A DNA stretch of 64,000 nucleotides from Natronoflexus pectinivorans (lineage in GTDB: Bacteria > Bacteroidota > Bacteroidia > Bacteroidales > Marinilabiliaceae): contig NZ_SLWK01000001.1 in assembly GCF_004345615.1 (NCBI RefSeq), positions 682,001-746,000 of the forward strand, written 5' to 3'. The position numbers and the translations under genes are program-made. The notes beneath the pieces were generated by a model, which was not told the origin of the DNA, did not search any database, and worked only from the letters and a program-made list of their open reading frames with translations. Every line of letters starts with the position of its first letter. The first letter of the stretch is position 1. Of this stretch, positions 1 through 7,403 are shown piece after piece.

Positions 1-996
1 CAAAATTCCTATGATGCCTCCGGCACGATTTACGTCTTCTATATGATAATCGCTATTGGGTGCCACCTTACACAAAACAGGTGTTTTCCTGGAAAGATGA
101 TCAATATCCTGCATAGTAAAATCAACGCCTGCCTCGTGGGCTATAGCCAATAGATGTAAAACGGTGTTTGTTGAACCTCCCATGGCAATATCAAGAGTCA
201 TGGAGTTCATAAATGCGGCCTTGGTGGCAATGTTGCGGGGCAAAACCGACTCATCCCCATCCTGATAATATTTATATGCAAGCCTTACAATTTGATTAGC
301 TGCTTTTTCAAATAGTTTCTTTCTGTTAACGTGCGTTGCTACAATGGTTCCGTTACCGGGTAAAGCCAAACCCAAAGCCTCGTTCAGGCAGTTCATTGAG
401 TTGGCAGTAAACATCCCTGAGCAGGAACCACAAGTTGGACAAGCATTCTGCTCCACCGCAAGTAACTCCTCGTCAGACACTGAATCATCAGCCGCCATCA
501 CCATTGAATCCACTAAGTCCAGAGCTTTATCTCCAACCTTTCCGGCTTCCATGGGGCCACCTGATACAAAAACCACGGGGATGTTTATGCGCATGGCAGC
601 CATTAACATCCCCGGTGTAATTTTATCGCAATTACTGATACAAATCATAGCATCGGCCTGATGGGCGTTAACCATATACTCTACACTATCAGCTATTAAA
701 TCTCGTGAAGGTAAGGAGTACAACATTCCATCATGCCCCATAGCAATGCCATCATCAACGGCAATGGTGTTAAACTCAGCAGCAAAACATCCCTGCTTCT
801 CAATCAATCGCTTCACATCCTGACCAATTTGGTGTAAGTGCGCATGCCCGGGTACAAACTGTGTAAATGAATTTACAACCGCAATCAAAGGACGGCCCAT
901 TTGTTCGTCCTTCATTCCATTGGCTCGCCATAAACTTCTGGCTCCGGCCATTCTTCTTCCCTGTGTGGTTGTATTACTCCTTAATGGTATTTTCAT
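1..996 (-). CDS. ilvD: Dihydroxy-acid dehydratase, 5' part (runs off window start)
   Basis: Converts 2,3-dihydroxy-isovalerate and 2,3-dihydroxy-3-methylvalerate to the 2-oxo acids that lead to valine, leucine and isoleucine; a cytosolic Fe-S enzyme. The 332 codons present (about 60% of the usual 560 or so) contain the family signatures [11 protein letters not shown] and [17 protein letters not shown], whose cysteines bind the cluster. The start chosen is ATG at 996, giving [18 protein letters not shown], the usual N-terminus of the family. The 3' end lies outside the window, where the other ilv genes would be expected. Regulation is visible upstream: a promoter, a leader peptide and a terminator (see those entries) indicate attenuation by branched-chain amino acid supply. 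Identification is firm. Confidence 0.97.
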   Translation of the reverse strand, partial: MKIPLRSNTTTQGRRMAGARSLWRANGMKDEQMGRPLIAVVNSFTQFVPGHAHLHQIGQDVKRLIEKQGCFAAEFNTIAVDDGIAMGHDGMLYSLPSRDLIADSVEYMVNAHQADAMICISNCDKITPGMLMAAMRINIPVVFVSGGPMEAGKVGDKALDLVDSMVMAADDSVSDEELLAVEQNACPTCGSCSGMFTANSMNCLNEALGLALPGNGTIVATHVNRKKLFEKAANQIVRLAYKYYQDGDESVLPRNIATKAAFMNSMTLDIAMGGSTNTVLHLLAIAHEAGVDFTMQDIDHLSRKTPVLCKVAPNSDYHIEDVNRAGGIIGIL

Positions 997-1077
997 TTTT
1001 ATGCACTTTTTAAAAGGATACTTCTGTTTGTTAATATTTCAACACCCCGTTCTGCAAGTCAGCTGTTTTATTCAAGC

Positions 1078-1112
1078 AAAAACCCCTCTCACAATGGAAG
1101 TGAGAGGGGTTT
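1078..1112 (-). terminator. Attenuator terminator of the ilvD leader
   Basis: Minus-strand RNA folds into a perfect 13-bp stem (1100-1112 with 1080-1092) around a 7-nt loop, followed by a run of five U (1082-1078). It lies between the leader peptide and ilvD, 82 bases before the ilvD start. Its 5' arm and loop (1096-1105) can instead pair with 1150-1159, so the terminator is conditional. Confidence 0.9.
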
Positions 1113-1159
1113 AAAGTTCGTTTATATCGTTTTACTTTTTACATACCTGTCTCACTTCC
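1096..1159 (-). promoter_or_regulatory. Antiterminator pairing in the ilvD leader
   Basis: The RNA segment GGAAGUGAGA (1159-1150), directly after the leader stop codon, is perfectly complementary over 10 bases to UCUCACUUCC (1105-1096), the 5' arm plus loop of the terminator. A ribosome that reaches the leader stop would cover the first segment and let the terminator form. A ribosome stalled on the Leu/Val/Ile codons upstream would leave it free to form the antiterminator. Pairing is seen in the sequence; the mechanism is inferred. Confidence 0.82.
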
Positions 1160-1219
1160 CTAGTGGTTAACCACGAGAATAATAATGACGACGAGAAGTA
1201 GAGATGCAAAAAGTGTCAT
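1160..1219 (-). CDS. Leader peptide of the ilvD operon
   Basis: A 19-residue ORF, MTLFASLLLVVIIILVVNH, begins at ATG 1219 and stops with TAG at 1160-1162. Twelve of 19 residues are branched chain (five Leu, four Val, three Ile), eleven of them in one run from residue 7 to 17. It sits between a good promoter and a conditional terminator ahead of a branched-chain amino acid gene, the arrangement of the enterobacterial ilv leader peptides. The peptide itself probably has no function; its translation rate reports charged tRNA-Leu, tRNA-Val and tRNA-Ile. It is too short for ordinary gene calling. The stop codon is placed so that a terminating ribosome would mask the antiterminator segment. Confidence 0.88.
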   Translation of the reverse strand: MTLFASLLLVVIIILVVNH

Positions 1220-1246
1220 GTCTTCTTTTTATTTTTAAATTCTACG

Positions 1247-1276
1247 CAAATATATGAACTTTGTCATTAAATCAAA
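1247..1276 (-). promoter_or_regulatory. Promoter of the ilvD leader transcript
   Basis: On the minus strand TATATTTG (1254-1247) matches the Bacteroidota -7 consensus TAnnTTTG, and TTTG (1276-1273) lies 18 bases upstream as the -33 element. The predicted RNA start is about 20 bases before the leader peptide ATG. Confidence 0.75.
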
Positions 1277-1311
1277 TCAAAACAAGAAAAAAAGTTTCAA
1301 TTTTCTTTCAT

Positions 1312-1344
1312 TTTTTACGAAAACCATAAGGTTTTTCGTAAAAA
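1312..1344. repeat. Inverted repeat downstream of the CarboxypepD_reg-like gene
   Basis: Arms 1312-1324 and 1331-1344 are complementary except for one extra A and flank a 6-nt loop. It lies about 100 bases past the stop of the minus-strand gene ending at 1441 and before the ilvD promoter. It may terminate that gene, although no U run follows on the minus strand. Confidence 0.5.
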
Positions 1345-1440
1345 GATGAATATTTATGCAATCAATATTGCAAATAAACTTTGCAATTATAGTTACTAAA
1401 CAAGGTAAAATCAATTTAGTTCAAAAAAAATGAAGAAAAA

Positions 1441-2163
1441 CTATTGGTCATTCTCTTTCTCCAAAAACCGCTCAAGCAAATTCAAAATTCGCCCATTTAC
1501 CGATGCCGGGTTATCTGAAGGAGAAACCTTTAAATGAATATTACAATAAATGATAAATCTGTCGAGTTGCTCTCCTTCCAAACCTGAAATGGTTTCGATG
1601 GCCTCACGACCGGCAATGCTTTCCATTTGTTGAAACTGCCTGTCGCGTGAGCGCATCCTCTCAAGTTCTCTGGGAGAAGGAGTATTTCCGCCTCCCAATA
1701 TATTATAAACAAGACTCACAGGCCCAGTGGCTCTGGCTCGTCTTTCATTTGGTGGAACATCGGACATTCGGCTTCCAATATCAGAGGGTAGATTCAATTC
1801 AATAGGTTTTTGTTCTGGCCTGACGGTCACTTCACTAATATAATAACTCTGAACTTCAAGGAAAACAATCATGTTTCCGGAGGAATCTCTCTCTACATTG
1901 GTATAGGATATGGTTCGTGGTAAAAAGCCAATGGCAGCGACACGTAGTGAGTCATCTTTATCAAGCCGGAGTTCAAAACAACCATCTGCTTTAGCTGCAC
2001 TCATGGTTACGCTTTTATAACTGGCTAAAGTTGCAAATGGTATTGGTGTGTTGTCCTCAGCAATTTTTACGCACCCTTTCCAGATTACCTTTGTGTCAGT
2101 TTGTGATACAAGGTCGGCACATATAAAAACTAAAAACAATATCGCGATTGAAACGTGTCTCAT
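1441..2163 (-). CDS. Secreted protein with CarboxypepD_reg-like N-terminal domain
   Basis: A 240-residue protein with a signal peptide (residues 1-20, hydrophobic, ending near VSQT). Residues about 25-110 read as a carboxypeptidase regulatory-like beta-sandwich: GCVKIAEDNTPIPFATL, then GCFEL and AIGFLPRTISY, ending YISEVTVRP, the same fold that begins many SusC/TonB-dependent proteins. No receptor barrel follows. Instead residues 130-240 form a hydrophilic helical tail with the segment RATGPVSLVYNILGG seen in related Bacteroidota proteins that are annotated only as hypothetical. It stands alone and divergent from dapD. Export to the periplasm or outer membrane is likely; the function is unknown. 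Confidence 0.7.
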   Translation of the reverse strand: MRHVSIAILFLVFICADLVSQTDTKVIWKGCVKIAEDNTPIPFATLASYKSVTMSAAKADGCFELRLDKDDSLRVAAIGFLPRTISYTNVERDSSGNMIVFLEVQSYYISEVTVRPEQKPIELNLPSDIGSRMSDVPPNERRARATGPVSLVYNILGGGNTPSPRELERMRSRDRQFQQMESIAGREAIETISGLEGEQLDRFIIYCNIHLKVSPSDNPASVNGRILNLLERFLEKENDQ

Positions 2164-2342
2164 AAATTCAGGCAGGAATTTGGCTCTGGTTACAATATAT
2201 TTAAATCAATAACTATACCGACTTTTCTTCTTTTAAAAAATATTAACAGATTAAATGACAATTATTTGGGTACATGCCATTAATATGCCTTATTTTTACA
2301 GTTCCTAAACAATTAAAACCAATTAATCTAACAATTACCATC

Positions 2343-3149
2343 ATGCAAGAAATTATTGAAAATGCCTGGGATAACCGGGAGCTACTACAGAAGAAGGAAA
2401 CGCAGGATGCCATTCGTGAAGTAATTGAACAGCTGGATAAAGGAAAAATCAGGGTTGCAGAGCCACAAGGTGAGGAGTGGATTGTCAACGAATGGGTAAA
2501 AAAAGCTGTCATTCTTTATTTCCCAATGCAGCAAATGGAAACCATTGAAATCGGCCCATTCGAGTTTCATGATAAAATGGCACTAAAACGTAATTACAAA
2601 GAACTTGGTGTTCGTGTTGTACCTCACGCAGTGGCACGCTATGGTGCTTATATTGCACGGGGTGTTGTAATGATGCCATCGTACCTGAATATTGGCGCAT
2701 ACGTTGATTCTGGAACCATGGTTGACACGTGGGCTACAGTAGGCAGCTGTGCGCAGGTTGGGAAAAATGTTCACCTAAGTGGCGGTGTAGGATTGGGCGG
2801 AGTTTTGGAACCCCTTCAAGCGGCACCTGTTATTGTGGAAGATGGGGCTTTTGTTGGTTCCCGTTGTATTATTGTTGAAGGCTGTCGAATTGGTAAGGAA
2901 GCTGTTCTTGGAGCCAACGTGGTATTAACTGCATCCACCAAAATCATTGATGTAAGTGGTGATAAACCGGTTGAGTTTAAAGGTTACGTTCCTCCCCGTT
3001 CAGTTGTAATTCCCGGGAGCTACGCTAAAGAGTTTCCTGCAGGAACATACCAGGTCCCTGCTGCCCTCATCATTGGAAAAAGGAAAGAATCAACAGACCT
3101 GAAAACATCTCTTAATGATGCATTAAGAGATTTTGGTGTGGCTGTATAA
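2343..3149 (+). CDS. dapD: Tetrahydrodipicolinate N-succinyltransferase
   Basis: Transfers succinyl from succinyl-CoA to tetrahydrodipicolinate in the succinylase branch of lysine and meso-diaminopimelate synthesis, feeding both protein and peptidoglycan. The ATG at 2343 gives a 268-residue protein starting MQEIIENAWDNRELL, matching the family start and the usual length near 270; an in-frame upstream extension to 2274 is not needed. Residues about 95-210 carry the hexapeptide repeats of the left-handed beta-helix (for example GVVMMPSYLNIGAYV and GSCAQVGKNVHLSGG), including the conserved GGVLEPLQA segment. It is followed 11 bases later by the Sua5-like gene in the same direction, probably one transcript. 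Confidence 0.96.
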   Translation: MQEIIENAWDNRELLQKKETQDAIREVIEQLDKGKIRVAEPQGEEWIVNEWVKKAVILYFPMQQMETIEIGPFEFHDKMALKRNYKELGVRVVPHAVARYGAYIARGVVMMPSYLNIGAYVDSGTMVDTWATVGSCAQVGKNVHLSGGVGLGGVLEPLQAAPVIVEDGAFVGSRCIIVEGCRIGKEAVLGANVVLTASTKIIDVSGDKPVEFKGYVPPRSVVIPGSYAKEFPAGTYQVPAALIIGKRKESTDLKTSLNDALRDFGVAV

Positions 3150-3160
3150 TCATTGCTCCT

Positions 3161-3745
3161 ATGACTGTTTCAGAAAGATATGATAATGAAGATTTTAAAC
3201 AAGCACTGACTGTTCTGAAACAGGGAGGCATCATCCTATACCCCACAGATACTGTGTGGGGTATAGGATGTGATGCAACCAATGATGAAGCTGTAAACAG
3301 AATCATCAGATTAAAGCAAAGAGTTTCAGGCAAAGGGATGATTTCATTAATAGATCAGCCGGGACTATTAAATATCTACCTGGATAGAATCCCTGATATG
3401 GCTTATGACTTATGGGAGATTGCTGAAAAACCTTTAACCTTGATAATACCCGGAGCAAAAAAACTTGCAAAAGAAGTTATGACATCTGATGGAAGCATGG
3501 CCGTAAGGATTACAAAAGAGATATTCTCTAAGACGCTTTGCCAAAGATTAAAACGGCCTTTGGTTTCCACCTCGGCAAACATCAGTGGAGAACCCACTCC
3601 GCGCGACTATACACAAATTGATGATCGAATTGTTAAAGGCGTCGATTATGTTGTGGAATACCGACGAGATGATGTTACACCTGAAACACCGTCAGGTATT
3701 ATAAAGTTGGGAGTAAATTATGAAATAGAAGTTATCAGGAAATAG
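3161..3745 (+). CDS. Sua5/YciO/YrdC family, threonylcarbamoyl-AMP synthase
   Basis: Probably makes L-threonylcarbamoyl-AMP from threonine, bicarbonate and ATP, the first step of t6A37 modification of ANN-decoding tRNAs. The 194-residue protein is a single YrdC domain: YPTDTVWGIGCDA near residue 27, the basic IIRLKQR segment near 48, and the nucleotide-binding STSANISGEPTPRDY near 137. It lacks the C-terminal Sua5 domain, so it is TsaC-like in size, although YciO-type paralogues cannot be excluded. It sits between dapD and a thioesterase gene with 1-11 base gaps, consistent with an operon. The stretch coding for the YPTDTVWGIGCD motif is itself a long perfect inverted repeat (separate entry). 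Confidence 0.88.
   Translation: MTVSERYDNEDFKQALTVLKQGGIILYPTDTVWGIGCDATNDEAVNRIIRLKQRVSGKGMISLIDQPGLLNIYLDRIPDMAYDLWEIAEKPLTLIIPGAKKLAKEVMTSDGSMAVRITKEIFSKTLCQRLKRPLVSTSANISGEPTPRDYTQIDDRIVKGVDYVVEYRRDDVTPETPSGIIKLGVNYEIEVIRK
3232..3270. repeat. 16-bp perfect inverted repeat inside the Sua5/YrdC gene
   Basis: Arms 3232-3247 and 3255-3270 are exact reverse complements around a 7-base spacer. They code for the conserved nucleotide-binding motif near residue 27. In mRNA this would be an unusually stable hairpin about 70 bases after the start codon. Confidence 0.85.
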
Positions 3746-3746
3746 C

Positions 3747-4196
3747 ATGGAACATAGTTTATCGGATTTCAATCATCAAACTCCAATACAGATCAGATTC
3801 AATGACATTGACGGTCTTGGGCACGTGAACAATTCCACAATAATGGAATACTTTGATTTGGGCAGACTCGGATATCTCAACATGTCAGTTGGTGCAAGAT
3901 TGGGCGTAGATGGGAAAAATGTGGTCATTGTATCATATAAAACGGACTTTTACAAACAGGTTAAAATAAACGATCAACTCACCGTACTTACCAAGGTTTA
4001 CAACTTAGGCAACAAAAGCATAAAAATGTTCCAATGGCTTATTAAAAATGGCGAGAGCACTCCAATTGCGTCATGCGATTCAATACTTTCCGGAATTGAC
4101 ATGCATCAGAATTGCTCTATGGTAATTCCAGAAGAGTGGCGGCAGTGTTTCAATAAATTGGAAAAAGGGACTCTTATTGAAGATATAGATCAATAA
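3747..4196 (+). CDS. Acyl-CoA thioesterase, 4HBT/YbgC-like hotdog fold
   Basis: A 149-residue hotdog-fold protein. The N-terminal RFNDIDGLGHVNNSTIMEYFDLGR (read across residues 17-40) matches the YbgC/4-hydroxybenzoyl-CoA thioesterase signature, with the catalytic Asp in the DIDGLGHVNN stretch. The middle segment YKTDFYKQVKINDQL and the later FQWLIKNGES are typical of the family. It likely hydrolyses an acyl-CoA thioester; the physiological acyl group cannot be told. It starts one base after the previous stop, so translation is probably coupled. Its 3' end overlaps the convergent rimM gene by 23 bases. Confidence 0.85.
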   Translation: MEHSLSDFNHQTPIQIRFNDIDGLGHVNNSTIMEYFDLGRLGYLNMSVGARLGVDGKNVVIVSYKTDFYKQVKINDQLTVLTKVYNLGNKSIKMFQWLIKNGESTPIASCDSILSGIDMHQNCSMVIPEEWRQCFNKLEKGTLIEDIDQ

Positions 4197-4707
4197 GACC
4201 TTCAGGAGTTTCCAGATGAATGGTGCGGCATTTACGATCAACGGATGTAATAAAGTGTTCATGAAAGGGAATTAAGACCTCGCTTCCCTGATGTTCCAAC
4301 TCAAGTACCGGATTATTCTTTATCTCAGCAACGGACTTCACAACGCCTATCTCTCCAAACTTGGAGTCAATTACTTTAAAACCTTTTAGCGCAGAGTAAT
4401 TAAATAGGTCATTCGCAGGTGGCTCTCCAATTTCCTGAGGATCAATGTATATTTCAGCTCCTTGTAGTTTTCTCACTTTCTCTTCACTATCCAACCGATC
4501 CAAAATAACAAGTAAATCTCCGCTGTTTCGAATTCGCAGTGACTGAACCTCAAAAGGAACCAAACCTCCATGTAAATCAAGAAAGAGAAACTCCGGATCG
4601 GGATCATGGTCAATCAACTCCGGTAAAATCCTTATCAGGATTTCTCCGGACACCCCATGTGGTTTGGCAAGGGAGCCAATTTTGAGCAGATCGGATTTGG
4701 TAATCAT
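4174..4707 (-). CDS. rimM: Ribosome maturation factor RimM
   Basis: Assists late maturation of the 30S subunit, binding S19 and the head of 16S rRNA. The 177-residue protein has the N-terminal RimM barrel (KIGSLAKPHGVSGEILIRIL) and a C-terminal PRC-barrel (LKGFKVIDSKFGEIGVVKSV, VLIPFHEHFI). The start is set at ATG 4707: an alternative six codons upstream (4725) would lie inside the U tract of the rpsP terminator and reads MYFYFT, unlike the family. rpsP-rimM is a classic pair, but here a strong terminator separates them, so rimM depends on readthrough or a promoter in the short gap. The 3' end overlaps the convergent thioesterase gene. Confidence 0.94.
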   Translation of the reverse strand: MITKSDLLKIGSLAKPHGVSGEILIRILPELIDHDPDPEFLFLDLHGGLVPFEVQSLRIRNSGDLLVILDRLDSEEKVRKLQGAEIYIDPQEIGEPPANDLFNYSALKGFKVIDSKFGEIGVVKSVAEIKNNPVLELEHQGSEVLIPFHEHFITSVDRKCRTIHLETPEGLIDLYLQ

Positions 4708-4723
4708 AGTAAAGTAAAAGTAC

Positions 4724-4760
4724 AAAAAAAACCCATTCGTGATACGAATGGGTTTTATTT
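4724..4760 (-). terminator. Terminator/attenuator between rpsP and rimM
   Basis: A 13-bp stem (4744-4756 with 4728-4740) with a 3-base loop is followed on the minus strand by a run of up to seven U (4730-4724). It is placed 24 bases after the rpsP stop and 17 bases before the rimM ATG, suitable for lowering rimM expression relative to S16. Confidence 0.88.
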
Positions 4761-4784
4761 TGTTGAAGAATAATTCGGCGATTG

Positions 4785-5366
4785 TTATTCTGCCTGCTTT
4801 TCTTCTGATGCATTTTCTTCAGCAGCTGATTCGTCTGCTGCAGGCTCTTCACCAGCAGCTTCATCAGAAACCTCAGGAGCTTCTTCAGCTTTTGCTTCAG
4901 CAGCAAGTTCGGAAGCCTTTTTGGCAATTGCTTCAGCACGTTCGGCATTGATTTTTGCCTCCTGCTCAAGACGTTCTTTAACAGTTGTTGCTTTATCACT
5001 GGCAAGACCGTCAATTTTTGCCTGAATTTTTGCCTCTTTCTCTTCACTCCACTTTTGAAATCTGCGTTCGGCTTCTGCTTCGTCGAAAGCACCTTTTTTA
5101 ACTCCTTCCATTAAGTGTTTTTTCATTAAAACACCTTTGTAACTAAGGATTGCACGGGCAGTATCTGTAGGTTGAGCACCCTTTGAAAGCCATTCCAAAG
5201 ACTTATCTAAATCCAGGTTAATGGTAGCAGGATTCGTGTTGGGATTGTAAGAACCAATCCTTTCAATGTACCTGCCATCTCGTGGCGCCCTGCTGTCAGC
5301 TACCACGATGTGGTAGTAAGCATACCTTTTGCGTCCGTGTCTTGCTAATCTAATTTTTACGGGCAT
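4785..5366 (-). CDS. rpsP: 30S ribosomal protein S16 with acidic C-terminal extension
   Basis: Structural protein of the 30S subunit. The ATG at 5366 gives 193 residues starting [21 protein letters not shown]; the TTG two codons earlier is not needed. The first 80 residues are the whole S16 fold found in bacteria ([33 protein letters not shown]). Residues about 85-193 form an extension rich in Glu, Ala and Lys, ending in repeated EEAAAE-like segments. Such extensions are common in Bacteroidota S16 but this one more than doubles the protein. Its helical, low-complexity character suggests a surface tail. Translation in other frames produces spurious Gln/Leu-rich and Lys-rich ORFs. Confidence 0.95.
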   Translation of the reverse strand: MPVKIRLARHGRKRYAYYHIVVADSRAPRDGRYIERIGSYNPNTNPATINLDLDKSLEWLSKGAQPTDTARAILSYKGVLMKKHLMEGVKKGAFDEAEAERRFQKWSEEKEAKIQAKIDGLASDKATTVKERLEQEAKINAERAEAIAKKASELAAEAKAEEAPEVSDEAAGEEPAADESAAEENASEEKQAE

Positions 5367-5406
5367 GTTCAAAAATTTAATTAATTACAACCTACTTTTA
5401 GCGGGG

Positions 5407-5414
5407 CAAAGGTA
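5407..5414 (-). promoter_or_regulatory. Candidate -7 element of the rpsP promoter
   Basis: TACCTTTG on the minus strand fits TAnnTTTG and lies 41 bases before the rpsP ATG. No convincing -33 element was found. Confidence 0.5.
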
Positions 5415-6073
5415 ATATCTTTTTAATTGATAGCGAAAGCTTTTTATAAAAAAAGCTTAGTCCATAGTGTTTTAAGTTGAAAAGGTACTAAATTGATGTT
5501 CATCATATAACTTTAAAATCCCTTATTTTTACTGGTTTTCCGAATCCCAAGTAAGAGCAAATAGAACAGAGTAAATTTTGGGAGGTAAAATAGCAAGGTA
5601 TCTAATTTAACTTTGAGAGAATAGGATAACCTTTTTCAACAGGATTAAGGGTTGATTTGGAAAAATGCCATCCGAAAAGAAATAAAATATGAGTAACAAT
5701 CTGGGGCATATAGAAACGCCCGATGAACATCTTAGAGGTACTATCGTCTTGAATCGACCAGTTTCTTAGACCACAATTTTTTTGTACATCGACATATACT
5801 ATTCTGCCATTTTCACTCTCTTAAGAACTAAACCAACCGTCATTACTAATATTTACTATTATAAAGTAGTTATCTATCTGCAAATTACAAATTTCAACAT
5901 AATAACCCTGAGAAACTAAGCCACATTCTTACCCTAGTTTTCAAGACATTACAATAATAATGATATTATTATATCATTTTTATTTATATTTGAGTATATA
6001 TAACAAAGATTAATCGATGAAAACCGCATCATCATCTTAATTAAAATGATGATAGCAACCTGAAATCAACAAT
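5415..6073. other. Gene-free AT-rich spacer between rpsP and the AraC gene
   Basis: No ORF with coding character was found on either strand over about 650 bases, the longest gap near the start of the window. Near its right end TATATTTG (5985-5992, plus strand) is a candidate -7 element for the AraC-type gene, giving a leader of about 75 bases. That leader contains a short inverted repeat (6027-6038 with 6043-6053, one G-U pair) around TTAATTAA. The rest shows nothing I can name. Confidence 0.6.
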
Positions 6074-6952
6074 ATGAAAGAATCAATACACAGGGAAATC
6101 ACGCCATTGAACGAAGATGATTGTTTTTTGGTATTTGATCGCGAACGAAGCCTTTTCACTTTTCCGGTGCATTTTCACCCCGAATATGAAATCAACTTTA
6201 TCGCCAATGCGAATGGTGGGAGGCGAATTGTTGGTGATCACATGGAAGAAATTGAAGACTACGAATTGGTTATGGTTGGCCCCAATCTTTACCATGGATG
6301 GGAAAACTATCGTAATACAGGAAAGCAGCTTTTACATGAAATCACCATTCAATTCCCAAAAGACATCTTTGAAGGGCCGTTAATGGGTAAAAATCTTCTC
6401 AAACCCATCAGGGATCTTCTTCAGAATGCTGCACGAGGAATTGCATTTTCTAAAGAAACCGCCAAACAGGCAGAACCACGTCTACACAACCTGACACAAA
6501 AAAGAGGTTTCGATTCATTTTTAGAATTCCAATCGCTGTTGTATGATCTCTCAATTTCGAGGAACCAAAAACTTCTAACTAACATTTCATTTCAACATTA
6601 CAGCGATTTTCACAACAGTGAGCGCATCGAAAAAATTTACAATCACGTTAAAGCCAATTTCAACAAAAAAATCATGTTGGAGGAGGCCGCTCAAATGGTT
6701 AACATGTCGGTCGTTTCATTTAGCCGTCTTATAAAGCAGAGGACAGGCAAATCGTTTATTGAATTTATTAATGAAATCCGCCTGGGACATGCCACCAGAC
6801 TGCTAATTGAAACGAATAAAAGTGTATCAGAAATTTGTTACCATTGTGGATTCAACAATATATCCAATTTTAACAGGACATTTAAAAGAAAACAAGGTTG
6901 TACACCATCAGAATTCAGAGTTAATTTCAATGGAGTGAAAACTGTTTTCTAG
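6074..6952 (+). CDS. AraC family transcriptional regulator
   Basis: A 292-residue one-component regulator. The N-terminal 150 residues look like a cupin ligand-binding domain (FPVHFHPEYEINFI, then GDHMEEIEDYELVMVGPNLYHGW). The C-terminal 100 residues are the double helix-turn-helix of AraC proteins: MLEEAAQMVNMSVVSFSRLIK, then VSEICYHCGFNNISNFNRTFKRKQGCTPSEFR. The HPE-Y-E-I pattern and the GPNLYH segment resemble regulators of carbohydrate use in Bacteroidota, but no sugar genes are adjacent, so the ligand and target are unknown. It stands alone, with a long upstream region that could hold its own operator. Confidence 0.93.
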   Translation: MKESIHREITPLNEDDCFLVFDRERSLFTFPVHFHPEYEINFIANANGGRRIVGDHMEEIEDYELVMVGPNLYHGWENYRNTGKQLLHEITIQFPKDIFEGPLMGKNLLKPIRDLLQNAARGIAFSKETAKQAEPRLHNLTQKRGFDSFLEFQSLLYDLSISRNQKLLTNISFQHYSDFHNSERIEKIYNHVKANFNKKIMLEEAAQMVNMSVVSFSRLIKQRTGKSFIEFINEIRLGHATRLLIETNKSVSEICYHCGFNNISNFNRTFKRKQGCTPSEFRVNFNGVKTVF

Positions 6953-7059
6953 CTTTAAGTCAAACCTGAATAGCCTTCAACGCTCACCCCTAGCCCCCAA
7001 GGGGAACGCTAAACGCGCAAATCTAATCCGTCACTTTATGGTTGACAGACAGGTATAGA

Positions 7060-7085
7060 AAAGGAAGCACTTAACGTGCTTCCTT
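7060..7085 (-). terminator. Terminator overlapping the stop codon of the SHOCT gene
   Basis: An 11-bp perfect stem (7060-7070 with 7076-7085 and one more base) encloses a 5-base loop that contains the TAA stop (7071-7073) of the minus-strand SHOCT gene. The 3' arm ends in UUU followed by UUC. Confidence 0.7.
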
Positions 7086-7313
7086 TATATCCCTCAATTT
7101 TTGGTCAAATTCCTCTTTATCAATTTCACCTTTAACGTATCTTTCCTTTAATATATCCAATGCATTCACGGAGGAGGTTGTTTTATCCGATACATCGTTG
7201 ATACCGCGTTTTAAAGCCATAGATAAAACAGTTAAAACCGGAACCGCCAAATACCAACCCCAGCCAATGTGCCAGGCTCCCTTTTTTTTCTTTTTCTTTT
7301 CCTTGTCTTCCAT
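7071..7313 (-). CDS. Small membrane protein with SHOCT domain
   Basis: An 80-residue protein. A lysine-rich N-terminus (residues 3-11 are almost all Lys/Glu) precedes one membrane segment (WGWYLAVPVLTVLSMAL, about 18-35). The C-terminal 30 residues, ALDILKERYVKGEIDKEEFDQ, form a SHOCT motif, a short helical oligomerisation module usually found at protein C-termini. Cytosolic positive charge at the N-terminus suggests it is anchored with the N-terminus inside. Single gene; its stop codon lies in the loop of its own terminator. Function unknown. Confidence 0.8.
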   Translation of the reverse strand: MEDKEKKKKKKGAWHIGWGWYLAVPVLTVLSMALKRGINDVSDKTTSSVNALDILKERYVKGEIDKEEFDQKLRDIKEAR

Positions 7314-7403
7314 AATAATGCCGGTTTTGTTTTACAAAAATTGAACTTTATAATTCTTAAACAGACAAGTTACTAAAACCTACGGAAAAAGTAAACAGGT
7401 GAT

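Noticed and set aside
4739-4951. A Gln/Leu-rich ORF on the plus strand
   Set aside because: It is the antisense reading of the Glu/Ala/Lys-rich tail of ribosomal protein S16; low complexity on one strand creates it.
5440-5980. A decayed gene or small RNA in the long spacer before the AraC gene
   Set aside because: No reading frame, family likeness or strong hairpin with U run was found; only AT-rich sequence.
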